The notes under the pieces are model-generated. The model was not told the DNA's origin and made no database searches. It saw only the letters and a list, made by a program, of their open reading frames with translations. Shown piece by piece: positions 8,959 through 16,348 of a stretch of 19,866 nt of DNA (the stretch's first letter is position 1; every line of letters begins with the position of its first letter). Both the position numbers and the translations under genes were made by a program. The stretch lies in the NCBI GenBank assembly GCA_036558545.1, contig DATBFJ010000024.1, positions 1-19,866 on the forward strand, read 5' to 3'. Source of the DNA: JALYGJ01 sp036558545. Lineage in GTDB: Bacteria; Chloroflexota; Limnocylindria; Limnocylindrales; CSP1-4.

Positions 8959-9295
8959 TCCCAAGGTGGTGGCCAATCTCATGGAACAGCGTCTCCTCCA
9001 CGGCCGCGGCCAGATCGGCAGGCGTGCGGCTGTAGGCAACCAAAGGGCCGCGAAAGAGAGTGATCTTGCTCGCTATCGCAGCGTTGTCGGCGCCGTAAGC
9101 CGTCCGCGGTACGCCTTCGTAGATGCCGAAAAGCCCGTGTGCATGGGTCGCGGCCAGCTGACCGGGCGTTGGGTAGTCGTCGACCACGATCGCCACTGAG
9201 CCGAGCTGTGCCCGGAACTCTTCTGGCAGATTTTCGAGAGCCTGGGTGATCAGCGCATCGAACGGGTCGCTTGGCTGCCAGGGCGGCTCGCTCAA
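8900..9295 (-). CDS. Small zincin-like metallopeptidase family protein (HExxHxxGxxD)
   Basis: This is a 131-residue protein of the small zincin family common in Actinobacteria and Chloroflexota. HEIGHHLGISD (105-115) supplies the two zinc histidines (105, 109), catalytic Glu106 and a probable third ligand Asp115. The conserved family segments GLFGIYEGVPRT (54-65) and SKITLFRGPLV (76-86) are also present. No signal peptide or membrane helix is visible, so it is likely cytoplasmic. Its substrate is unknown. The open frame runs further upstream, but that part is Arg-rich and antisense-like. The TTG at 9295 overlaps the stop of the upstream epimerase gene (TTGA) and has GGACGAG just before it, which matches the usual family length. 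Its 3' end overlaps the acyltransferase gene on the other strand by 59 bases. Confidence 0.87.
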   Translation of the reverse strand: MSEPPWQPSDPFDALITQALENLPEEFRAQLGSVAIVVDDYPTPGQLAATHAHGLFGIYEGVPRTAYGADNAAIASKITLFRGPLVAYSRTPADLAAAVEETLFHEIGHHLGISDARLQELAAERRLRTPR

Positions 9296-10158
9296 CTCGT
9301 CCAATCGAAGTCGATCGTGACCGGCAGCAGCAAAGCCTGGCCCGGGGCGATCCAGGCCAGCGCGCCCGGCTGCTTGTTGAGCAGCCGGGTCAATCCCTGG
9401 GGCGCGTGAGTCTGTGGTTCCACAGCGATCGCATGGACGTCCGTTGCGTTGGCCGCGGTCACGTGCAAGCCGGCAAAAGCAGCCCGCATGGTGGCGTGAA
9501 TACCGTCCTGCGGCCACCACAGCTCTACCGGCGGATCGCCCGCTTGCGTCCACGTTGAATCGACGCCCTCAGCGAGAGCCTCGCGTCCACGCACGTCCAG
9601 ATCTCCACTAACGGGGACCGGCAAGTCGAATGGTTGCGTGTTCGAGCCGTATGTCAGCGCGCAATCGAGACGAGCTTCGACGGGCCACGGAAACCACGGA
9701 TGGATGCCCACCCCGCCGGGCATGCTCTCCTCCGAGAGGTTGTGCAGCCCCAACGTTATCGACACTCGACTCTCCGCAATTGCGTATTGCGCCTCGACCC
9801 GGTAGCGCCACGGCCAGCCGCTGCCGCCGCCCTCGGTTGTGAAGCTCGAATCGCCAGTTTGCTGCCATTGAGCGGCGTAAACCTGCCCGTGGATGGCCGA
9901 TCCATCGCGGAAGTTCACCGGCAAGTCCACGGTTCTGTCGTCCACGCGGACCGGGCCCGGTTCAAGCCGGTTGCACCACGGAGCCATGACGAAGCCGCCC
10001 CAGAAGAACGGGTTTGATGCGTGCTGGGCTGGATTGGCAGGGGAGCGAAGCAGCTCACGGCCGCGCACACGCAAGGAGTGCATCCGTGCACCAATGCGAG
10101 GCAGCACCGTCAGCTCGATGTCCGTGCTCGCAATAGCAACCTGCTCGGTTCCGCTCAT
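9292..10158 (-). CDS. Aldose 1-epimerase (mutarotase)-like protein
   Basis: This is a 288-residue cytoplasmic protein of the galactose mutarotase-like fold. The family interconverts alpha and beta anomers of free aldoses, or in some branches of hexose-6-phosphates. Visible residues are Asn63-Arg64 in PWCNRLEPG, His90 in SAIHGQVY, the catalytic-acid candidate His153 in GGVGIHPWFPW, and the catalytic-base candidate Glu247 in AVEPQTHAPQG. The ATG at 10158 fits the family N-terminus; the longer open frame upstream is antisense to the dehydrogenase gene. The gene is divergent from the sugar dehydrogenase across 56 bases and coupled to the downstream metallopeptidase by a TTGA overlap. Its proximity to xylose genes suggests, but does not prove, a role with pentoses. 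Confidence 0.88.
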   Translation of the reverse strand: MSGTEQVAIASTDIELTVLPRIGARMHSLRVRGRELLRSPANPAQHASNPFFWGGFVMAPWCNRLEPGPVRVDDRTVDLPVNFRDGSAIHGQVYAAQWQQTGDSSFTTEGGGSGWPWRYRVEAQYAIAESRVSITLGLHNLSEESMPGGVGIHPWFPWPVEARLDCALTYGSNTQPFDLPVPVSGDLDVRGREALAEGVDSTWTQAGDPPVELWWPQDGIHATMRAAFAGLHVTAANATDVHAIAVEPQTHAPQGLTRLLNKQPGALAWIAPGQALLLPVTIDFDWTS

Positions 10159-10185
10159 GACTCGGCCGAACGCTAGCACGGTCGA

Positions 10186-10208
10186 GTCGCGCGACCCGTT
10201 CCTACAAT
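10186..10208 (+). promoter_or_regulatory. Candidate leaderless promoter (-10 TACAAT) with adjacent palindrome, for the sugar dehydrogenase
   Basis: TACAAT at 10203-10208 is a good -10 hexamer, and it ends only six bases before the ATG at 10215. Transcription would then start at or next to the start codon, giving a leaderless mRNA; no ribosome binding site lies between. No consensus -35 is seen at 17 bases. A perfect ten-base palindrome (GTCGC/GCGAC, 10186-10195) lies just upstream and could be a regulator site. The 11 bases GTTCCTACAAT (10198-10208) recur identically in front of the SDR gene at 18930-18940. Confidence 0.5.
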
Positions 10209-10214
10209 CCGGGC

Positions 10215-11204
10215 ATGGAAGAGCTGCGCTGGGGAATCCTGTCGACCGCCGATATCGGCCGCAAGAAGGTCGTGCCCGCGATGAAGAAGGCCAAGCGAAA
10301 TCGCATCGTCGCGGTCGCCTCGCGCGAGCCTGACAGGGCCGCCGAATATGCCACGGAAATCGGCATTCCAACGGTCCATCCAAGCTACGAAGCGCTGCTC
10401 GCCGACCCTGACGTCGATGCCGTCTACATCCCGCTGCCAAACCACCTGCACGCTGAGTGGGCAATGACCGCCGCGCGAGCGAAGAAGCACGTCCTGTGCG
10501 AGAAGCCGCTGGCGATGAACGCCGCTGACGCGGCTCGAATGGTGGCCGTCGCGGAGCAGGAAGGGGTAATCCTCGCCGAGGCGTTCATGTATCGGCTCCA
10601 TCCGTCGTGGCAGAAAGTGCGCGAGATCGTTGCCAGCGGCGGGATCGGCAGGCTGAGCGCGGTCCAATCGTGGTTCGGCTACTACAACGACGACCCGCAG
10701 AACATCCGCAACATCGTCGAGGCCGGCGGCGGAGCCCTGTACGACGTCGGCTGCTACTGCGTCAACCTTTCAAGAATGCTCTTCGACGGCGAGCCTCATC
10801 GCGTCAGCGGTGCGCTTGTGCGCGACCCTGCGCTGGGCGTCGACATTCTGACAAGCGGCATGCTCGAGTTCGACACCGGCGTCGCGACGTTCACCTGCTC
10901 GACGCGCACAGAGACGGACCAGCGCGTCCACATCTACGGCACGAGCGGGCGCATCTCGATCGGAATCCCGTTCAACATCCCGCCCGACCGACCGACACAG
11001 ATCTACGTGACGTCAGGTGGCAATCCGCCGGTGGCGCCGGATACCGAGACGATCGAGTTCGACACGGCAGATCCGTACACCGTGCAGGCCGAGTTCTTCG
11101 CCGCGGCGGTGCTCGACGGAACGCCGATGCCCTTTCCGGCTTCGGACGCGGTGGGCAACATGCGCGTCATCGACCTGCTCTTCGAGACAGCGGGCACCGA
11201 CTAA
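10215..11204 (+). CDS. Gfo/Idh/MocA family NAD(P)-dependent sugar dehydrogenase (D-xylose dehydrogenase-like)
   Basis: This is a 329-residue cytoplasmic oxidoreductase. The N-terminal Rossmann domain opens with WGILSTADIG (6-15), and CEKPLA (95-100) carries the catalytic Lys97 of the family. EAFMYRLHP (122-130) and GGGALYDVGCYCVN (171-184) belong to the C-terminal substrate domain. The pattern is closest to the dimeric dihydrodiol / NADP-dependent D-xylose dehydrogenase and glucose-fructose oxidoreductase branch. The likely reaction is oxidation of an aldose to its lactone; substrate and cofactor are inferred. The ATG at 10215 is set by a -10 box six bases upstream. Its TAA overlaps the TAG of the convergent xylulokinase gene in the four bases CTAA. 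Location between an epimerase and a xylose operon supports a pentose substrate, though other aldoses or cyclitols are possible. Confidence 0.9.
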   Translation: MEELRWGILSTADIGRKKVVPAMKKAKRNRIVAVASREPDRAAEYATEIGIPTVHPSYEALLADPDVDAVYIPLPNHLHAEWAMTAARAKKHVLCEKPLAMNAADAARMVAVAEQEGVILAEAFMYRLHPSWQKVREIVASGGIGRLSAVQSWFGYYNDDPQNIRNIVEAGGGALYDVGCYCVNLSRMLFDGEPHRVSGALVRDPALGVDILTSGMLEFDTGVATFTCSTRTETDQRVHIYGTSGRISIGIPFNIPPDRPTQIYVTSGGNPPVAPDTETIEFDTADPYTVQAEFFAAAVLDGTPMPFPASDAVGNMRVIDLLFETAGTD

Positions 11205-12697
11205 CCGCGCGCAGCCTCGCGCTTGAACCACGGCGCCAGCGCCGGATAGAGCTCGCGGAACTCGAGGTAGTGCTCCTGATAGGCGGCCCTGGCAGGTCCG
11301 GGTGCGGCCACTGGAGTGGCACTGACGAGCTTCGCGGCCGCTTCGTCCACTGAACTGAACCAGCCTGCGCCCACCGCCGCGAGTGATGCTGCGCCAAAGG
11401 CCGCGCCCTCTGTCGTGCTCGGAGCCGCGATCTCCGCGCCAAGGACGTCGGCCAGCAGCTGGCGCCACAGCGGGCTGACGAGGCCGCCGCCACTGGCGCG
11501 GATCTGAGTGGGTCGTGGCATCCCCGCTTCGACCATGAGCTCGAGCCCGTCGCGCAGGCCGAACGTGACGCCTTCGAGCACGGCCCGTGTCATGTGTTTG
11601 AGGTCGTGTGTCACGTTCAGGCCGATGAACCCTCCGCGGGCGTCCGGATCTGGATGCGGACTGCGCTCGCCGGTCAAATAGGGAAGGAAGTACAAACCCG
11701 TGCCGGCGGCTTCGACCGCGGCGGCGGGCTCGACGAGGGTGCTGAAGTCGACGCCCGGCGCGAGAGCGTCGCGGAACCAGCGCAGGCTGCCCGCCGCCGA
11801 GAGCATCACGCTCATCATGTGCCACCTGGCGGGCACTGCGTGGCAGAACGCATGGACGCGGCCGTGGCGCTCGTACAGAGGCGAATCAGTCGCTGCAAAG
11901 ACAACACCGGAAGTGCCCAGCGAAAGAGCGACGACGCCGGGCGCGACTGCGCCGACACCAACCGCGTTGGCCGACTGGTCGCCGCCTCCGGCGACGACGG
12001 GCGTGCCGGCGACCAGGCCGATTGCGATGGCGGCGGCTGCGCTAAGCGTGCCCGTGACCTGCGGTCCCTCGAAAGTCGGCGGCATCAGCGCGCGATCGAT
12101 GTGCAGAGCCGCGAGAACCTCGTCCGACCAGTCGCGCGCGGCGAGATCGAAGAGGATCGTGCCTGAACCGTCGGCCTTGTCCATGGCATGCGAGCCAGTC
12201 AGGCGCAAGCGGACGTAGTCCTTGGGCAGCAGGACGTGGCGCGCCTGGGACCACACGTTAGGCTCGTTATCGCGCACCCAGACAAGTTTCGGCGCGGTGA
12301 AACCAGTCAGGGCATCGTTGCCCGTGATTTCGATGAGACGTTGCGGACCGACTGCCGCTCGGATCAGGTCGCACTCACGGGCCGTGCGCTGGTCGTTCCA
12401 CAGGATCGCCGGCCGCAGCACCTTGTCTGCCGCGTCGAGCAGCACCGCGCCGTGCATTTGGCCCGTCAGCCCAATGGCCGCCACCGCTGACCCGTCGACG
12501 GCCGCGGCCGAGAGCGCGGCACGAACGGCCGCGGCCGTGCCAGCCCACCAGAGCGCCGGGTCCTGCTCGCTCCAGCCCGGCCGAGGAACGTCATAGGGAT
12601 ACTCGGCGGCTCCGATCGCGGCGACACGGCCGCGCTCATCGACGAGGACTGCCTTGGTTGCAGTCGTTGAGACGTCGATGCCGAGGACGAGCGCCAT
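11201..12697 (-). CDS. xylB: Xylulokinase
   Basis: This is a 498-residue FGGY-family carbohydrate kinase that phosphorylates D-xylulose to xylulose-5-phosphate with ATP, the second step of the isomerase pathway. GIDVSTTATK (6-15) is the phosphate-1 loop, with Asp8. GLTGQMHG (76-83) is the xylulokinase substrate motif, with Met81-His82, and ILWNDQR (98-104) is also typical. GGGDQSANAVGVG (237-249) holds the catalytic-base Asp240. The C-terminal half shows YLTGERSPHPDPDARGGFIG-type and ASGGG adenosine-binding segments. Length is normal for XylB. The ATG at 12697 lies nine bases beyond the xylA stop codon, with GGGGAGC just upstream inside xylA. It is the last gene of the xylose operon. Among FGGY kinases, the MHG motif and the adjacent xylA favour xylulose over glycerol, gluconate or ribulose. 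Confidence 0.95.
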   Translation of the reverse strand: MALVLGIDVSTTATKAVLVDERGRVAAIGAAEYPYDVPRPGWSEQDPALWWAGTAAAVRAALSAAAVDGSAVAAIGLTGQMHGAVLLDAADKVLRPAILWNDQRTARECDLIRAAVGPQRLIEITGNDALTGFTAPKLVWVRDNEPNVWSQARHVLLPKDYVRLRLTGSHAMDKADGSGTILFDLAARDWSDEVLAALHIDRALMPPTFEGPQVTGTLSAAAAIAIGLVAGTPVVAGGGDQSANAVGVGAVAPGVVALSLGTSGVVFAATDSPLYERHGRVHAFCHAVPARWHMMSVMLSAAGSLRWFRDALAPGVDFSTLVEPAAAVEAAGTGLYFLPYLTGERSPHPDPDARGGFIGLNVTHDLKHMTRAVLEGVTFGLRDGLELMVEAGMPRPTQIRASGGGLVSPLWRQLLADVLGAEIAAPSTTEGAAFGAASLAAVGAGWFSSVDEAAAKLVSATPVAAPGPARAAYQEHYLEFRELYPALAPWFKREAARG

Positions 12698-12706
12698 ATG
12701 CGGCGT

Positions 12707-14044
12707 TCAGCTCCCCTTTGTGTTCCAGATGTGCTGATTGACCAGGTTCTCCAGCATCTCCTGGTGGCCGGAGGTGCGGGTTGGTGAGATCTCGCCGGAG
12801 GCCACACGCTCCTCGAGCTGATCGAGCGAAACAGCGCCATCGTCGATCGCTTTGCCCAGCTCCCGGGACCAGCCCGCGTAGCGCTCGTCGCGGAGCCTCT
12901 CGAGCGATCCGTCCTCGATCATCGATGATGCGACGAGCAGCCCTTGGGCGAGCGTGTCCAGCCCGCCGATGTGGGCGTAGAAGAGATCGTTTCGGTCGGT
13001 GCTCTGGCGGCGCAGCTTCGCGTCGAAGTTGAAACCGCCCGGAGCCAGCCCGCCGCCGCGGATGATGTCGTAGAGCGGCATCACCAGGTCTTCGACGGAA
13101 TTCGGAAACTGATCGGTGTCCCAGCCGTTCTGTGGGTCGCCGCGATTCGCGTCGATGGATCCCAGGACGCCGTTGGCCAGCGCGAACGCGACCTCGTGAT
13201 GGAACGAGTGTCCGGCGAGCGTCGCGTGGTTTGCCTCGATGTTCACCTTGTACTGGCCTTCGAGCCCGTTCTTGACAAGGAAGCCAAATACGGTCGCCAC
13301 GTCGTAGTCGTACTGGTGCTTGGTCGGCTCCATCGGCTTTGGCTCGATCAGCAGCTGCCCACCGAAGCCGACCTTGGCCTTGTGCTCCGCGACGAGATGC
13401 AGGAAACGGGCCAGCTGCGCCTGCTCGCGTTTGAGGTCCGTGTTGAGCAGCGTGTCGTATCCCTCACGTCCGCCCCACAGCACATAGTTTTCGCCACCCA
13501 GACGCTGAGTGACCTCGAGCATGTGCTTGACCTGTGCGGCCGCATAGGCGAACACCTCGGGGTCCGGGTTGGTGGCCGCACCTGCCTGATAGCGAGGGTG
13601 GCTGAACAGGTTGGCCGTGCCCCATAGCAGGCGCACTCCGGTCCGTTCCTGATAACCGAGCGCATCGTCGGTCAGAGCATCAAGGTTCGCCCGGAATGTG
13701 GCATATGAGTCACCCTCTGGCGCGACGTCGCGGTCGTGGAAGCAGTAGTAGGGCGCGCCCAGCTTGCTGAAGAACTCGAATGCGACGGCCATCTTCTGGC
13801 GCGCCGCGGCCATCTCGTCGTCAGTTGGCGCAAGCCACGGCCTGTCGAGGGTGCCCAGGCCGAACATGTCGACGCCCGCCCAGGCGAACGAATGCCAGAA
13901 GCACACGCCTGGTCGGAGATGCTCCTCCATGCGCTTGCCCAGCACCAAGCGGTTGGGGTCGTAGACCTTGAACGACAGCGGGTCGGCCGAATCGAGACCA
14001 CCGAACGGTATGCGTGAGGGCACGTCAACGAAGAAATCGGGCAC
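12707..14044 (-). CDS. xylA: Xylose isomerase
   Basis: This is a 445-residue metal-dependent aldose-ketose isomerase that converts D-xylose to D-xylulose (and, in the family, glucose to fructose). The length puts it in the longer class II group. All expected active-site residues are present: His103 and Asp106 in FHDRD, Glu234 and Lys236 in IEPKP, Glu270 and His273 in VNIEANHATLAGHSFHHE, Asp298, Asp309 and Asp311 in GSIDANRGDPQNGWDTDQFP, and Asp341 in GGFNFDAKLRR. The numbering is offset by two from my recollection of the Thermotoga enzyme. The start is GTG at 14044, with GGAGG upstream. The gene lies between the ABC ATPase and xylulokinase genes in one operon and is presumably controlled by the ROK repressor at its head. 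Confidence 0.97.
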   Translation of the reverse strand: MPDFFVDVPSRIPFGGLDSADPLSFKVYDPNRLVLGKRMEEHLRPGVCFWHSFAWAGVDMFGLGTLDRPWLAPTDDEMAAARQKMAVAFEFFSKLGAPYYCFHDRDVAPEGDSYATFRANLDALTDDALGYQERTGVRLLWGTANLFSHPRYQAGAATNPDPEVFAYAAAQVKHMLEVTQRLGGENYVLWGGREGYDTLLNTDLKREQAQLARFLHLVAEHKAKVGFGGQLLIEPKPMEPTKHQYDYDVATVFGFLVKNGLEGQYKVNIEANHATLAGHSFHHEVAFALANGVLGSIDANRGDPQNGWDTDQFPNSVEDLVMPLYDIIRGGGLAPGGFNFDAKLRRQSTDRNDLFYAHIGGLDTLAQGLLVASSMIEDGSLERLRDERYAGWSRELGKAIDDGAVSLDQLEERVASGEISPTRTSGHQEMLENLVNQHIWNTKGS

Positions 14045-14098
14045 GAGAGCCTCCGTGAGGCGGCCGACGTCCTCCGGCCGCGCGATGAGATGAGTTGG

Positions 14099-14896
14099 TT
14101 ATCCGGGCGTGGCCGTGAACTGTGCCAGCTCTTCCGCCGTAGCTTCGCCCGGCCTCTTGCCCAGGATGATCATTCCCAGCACCTCATCCGAGGTGATCTC
14201 GGACGGCTTGACGATGTCGACGACACGGCCGTGGTACATCACGCAGATTCGGTCGGACAGGTCGAAGACGTCGTGGATGTCGTGGCTTACAAGAAAGATT
14301 CCGATGCCCTCAGACTTGAGCTGACGCACGAGGTTATGTACCTGCGCCGTCTCGGCTGGGCCGAGCGCCGCGGTGGGCTCGTCCATGATCAGGATCCTGG
14401 CGTTGAAGTAAACCGCTCGGGCAATGGCAATGGCCTGTCGTTGACCACCTGACAGCGACTTCACGGGAGACGTGAAGTTGGTGAAGTTTGGGTTCAGCCT
14501 ACCCATGACCTTGCGCGTCTCGGACTCCATGGCACCGTCGTCGAGCGTGCCCAAGCGCGTGGTCATCTCGCGTCCAAGGAAGACATTGGCCGGGGCATCG
14601 ACGTTATCCGCCAACGCCAGCGTCTGATAGATCGTCTCGATGTTGTAGCCCTTGGCGTCACGTGGATTGCGAATCGGCGCCGGCTGGCCGTTGATTAGGA
14701 TTTCGCCGCTATCGGCTGCATGGGCGCCGGAGAGTGCGCGCATGAGCGTTGACTTGCCGGCGCCGTTGTGTCCAACCAGGCCGATCAGCTCGCCTGGATA
14801 GAGGTCGACGGACACGTCCCGGACGGCGTGGATACCGCCGAATGCGATGTTGATGTTGCGCATCTCGACGAGTGGCGTGGCCGTGGCGAGAGTCAT
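14099..14896 (-). CDS. Sugar ABC transporter ATP-binding protein, single nucleotide-binding domain (FrcA/XylG-like)
   Basis: This is a 265-residue cytoplasmic ATPase of the xylose importer. Walker A GHNGAGKST (42-50), Q-loop Gln91, signature LSGGQRQ (148-154), Walker B ILIMDEPT (168-175) and switch His205 are all intact. It contains one nucleotide-binding domain, unlike E. coli XylG or RbsA, which are about 500 residues with two. It resembles FrcA-type ATPases, which presumably work as homodimers with a permease dimer. The chosen ATG at 14896 has AGGAGGGC at a good distance and lies 19 bases after the permease stop. An in-frame extension to 14986 would overlap the permease gene and has no family similarity. 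No second ATPase half is found nearby, so this is not a split gene. Confidence 0.93.
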   Translation of the reverse strand: MTLATATPLVEMRNINIAFGGIHAVRDVSVDLYPGELIGLVGHNGAGKSTLMRALSGAHAADSGEILINGQPAPIRNPRDAKGYNIETIYQTLALADNVDAPANVFLGREMTTRLGTLDDGAMESETRKVMGRLNPNFTNFTSPVKSLSGGQRQAIAIARAVYFNARILIMDEPTAALGPAETAQVHNLVRQLKSEGIGIFLVSHDIHDVFDLSDRICVMYHGRVVDIVKPSEITSDEVLGMIILGKRPGEATAEELAQFTATPG

Positions 14897-14915
14897 CGAA
14901 TCTGCCCTCCTGCCG

Positions 14916-16232
14916 CTACGAGCCACCGCCGCGACGGCGGTTGAATGTGTCAAAGCCGACTGCGACGACGAGCACAACGCCGGCAACGATGTTCTGGGTT
15001 GGCGAGTTGACGCCGACGAACGCCAGTCCGTATGCCAGGGACTGCATCACGAATGCGCCCAACACAGCCCCTGTAATCGTCCCGATGCCGCCGGCAAACG
15101 ACGTCCCGCCGACAACGGCCGCAGCGATGACGTACAGCTCGTTGCTCTCGCCCACGTCGAGCGTCGCTCCGTTGAGTCGGGCCGCAGCAACGCTGGCAGC
15201 GATCGCGCATAGGACGCCCATCAGGACGTAGATCTTCATGATCGTCCAGCGGGTGTTGATGCCGGCCAGCTCGGCTGCCTCCGGATTACCGCCATAGGCG
15301 TACACGTAGCGGCCGAACTTGCGCCTGTTGGCAAGGAATGACATGACGGCGGTGACGCCGATCAGGATCAGTATTGGCAGCGGGAAGCCAGACGGAATCT
15401 GCAGACCTCCGGTTGGAGGCGTGATGCCGTTCTGAGTCGCATAGCTATCGGCGAGACTCTTCGGCCAGAAATTGGTGTTGGCGACAACGGCAGCGCCGAC
15501 CACGGCGAGGCAGCCGACGACCGCAAGCATGACCTCGGCCCATACCGGGCGCACCTGAAACCCGAAGCGACGACGCTGGCGCCTGTTGTACATGAGCAGC
15601 GCGACCACCGCGATGCATCCGATCAGAGCCAGAACCCAGGTCAGATTGCCGCCGATCGATCCGGCGACTCCGCCTCCGATTTGTTGGAACGTGCTGTTCA
15701 GGCCTGATACGGCCGCTCCGTTCGACATGCCCCAGACCAGACCACGCCACGCGAGCAGTCCCCCGAGCGTGACGATGAATGAAGGCACACCTATGTAGGC
15801 GATGATGAAACCCTGGAAGGCGCCCATGGCGGCCCCGAGAATGATTCCGATCGTGAGGGCGAGGATCCACGACAGTGGGTTCGTCAGTTGTATGCCGAGC
15901 ACGTTCGGCAGCCAGTCGGTCATCAGCAGCGCATAGAGCATTGCTATGACGCCGACGATGGAGCCGACCGAGAGGTCGATGTTGCGTGACACGATGACGA
16001 GCACCATGCCTGTGGCCATGATCGCAACGACGGTCGTCTGAACGGCGAGCGTCACCATGCTGACCGACGCGAGGATCTTGCCGCCGGTAACAATTCCGAA
16101 GCCGATCCAAATCACGGCGAGCGCGAGGACCATGCCGAATAGGCGCATGTCGATCTCCGTCGCCGCGAGCGTCCGACGCAGCGAGGTACCGCCTGGTGCC
16201 TGTTTGGGTGCGGCGACGGCGAGATCAGTCAT
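14916..16232 (-). CDS. xylH: Xylose ABC transporter permease
   Basis: This is a 438-residue BPD_transp_2 family permease with about ten or more hydrophobic helices. RNIDLSVGSIVGVIAMLYAL, in the first third, is the typical motif of ribose/xylose-type permeases. GGNPEAAELAGINTRW is the cytoplasmic ATPase-coupling loop, and VVGGTSFAGGIGTITGAVLG lies near the end. A central insert (about 215-290) holds a basic stretch, one or two helices and a Pro/Gly-rich loop, as in XylH proteins, which makes it longer than RbsC. The ATG at 16232 is preceded by GGAGGC. It sits between the binding-protein gene, from which it is separated by 116 bases containing three hairpins, and the ATPase gene. D-xylose as substrate is inferred from the operon and the XylF-like partner. 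Confidence 0.94.
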   Translation of the reverse strand: MTDLAVAAPKQAPGGTSLRRTLAATEIDMRLFGMVLALAVIWIGFGIVTGGKILASVSMVTLAVQTTVVAIMATGMVLVIVSRNIDLSVGSIVGVIAMLYALLMTDWLPNVLGIQLTNPLSWILALTIGIILGAAMGAFQGFIIAYIGVPSFIVTLGGLLAWRGLVWGMSNGAAVSGLNSTFQQIGGGVAGSIGGNLTWVLALIGCIAVVALLMYNRRQRRRFGFQVRPVWAEVMLAVVGCLAVVGAAVVANTNFWPKSLADSYATQNGITPPTGGLQIPSGFPLPILILIGVTAVMSFLANRRKFGRYVYAYGGNPEAAELAGINTRWTIMKIYVLMGVLCAIAASVAAARLNGATLDVGESNELYVIAAAVVGGTSFAGGIGTITGAVLGAFVMQSLAYGLAFVGVNSPTQNIVAGVVLVVAVGFDTFNRRRGGGS

Positions 16233-16259
16233 CGTCTGCCTCCGGCCTTAGGAAGATTG

Positions 16260-16295
16260 ATGCCCAGTGCCCGCACGATCGCGGGCACTGGGCAT
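16260..16295 (-). terminator. Perfect 15-bp hairpin between xylF and xylH (partial terminator or mRNA stabiliser)
   Basis: The arms at 16260-16274 and 16281-16295 are perfect inverted complements (ATGCCCAGTGCCCGC on the plus strand) around a six-base loop. It lies 53 bases after the xylF stop and 27 bases before the xylH start. In the minus-strand RNA the 3' arm is not followed by a U run, so it may act as a processing or 3'-exonuclease barrier rather than a strong intrinsic terminator. Confidence 0.65.
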
Positions 16296-16300
16296 TTGTA

Positions 16301-16315
16301 CTCGTCAGAGACGAG
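16301..16315 (-). promoter_or_regulatory. Small hairpin between xylF and xylH
   Basis: The six-base arms CTCGTC (16301-16306) and GACGAG (16310-16315) pair perfectly around a three-base loop. It is the middle of three consecutive stem-loops in this intergenic stretch. Alone it would be weak, but stacked between two other hairpins it may add to an mRNA-stabilising or attenuating structure. Confidence 0.45.
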
Positions 16316-16320
16316 GCATT

Positions 16321-16340
16321 CCACAACTACCGGGTTGTGG
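16321..16340 (-). promoter_or_regulatory. Hairpin directly behind the xylF stop codon
   Basis: The seven-base arms CCACAAC (16321-16327) and GTTGTGG (16334-16340) are perfect complements around a six-base loop. The structure begins eight bases after the xylF stop codon (minus strand). It is the first of three tandem stem-loops preceding the permease gene and probably helps define the 3' end of a stable xylF message. Confidence 0.5.
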
Positions 16341-16348
16341 CCAGGATC

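Noticed and set aside
11013..11825. Long minus-strand open frame (270 codons) across the dehydrogenase and xylB
   Set aside because: It is Arg/Gly-rich with no motif and lies in other frames of two clear genes; long antisense frames are expected at this GC content.
14897..14986. N-terminal extension of the sugar ABC ATPase
   Set aside because: It overlaps the permease 3' end, has no ABC similarity, and the ATG at 14896 has a good ribosome binding site.
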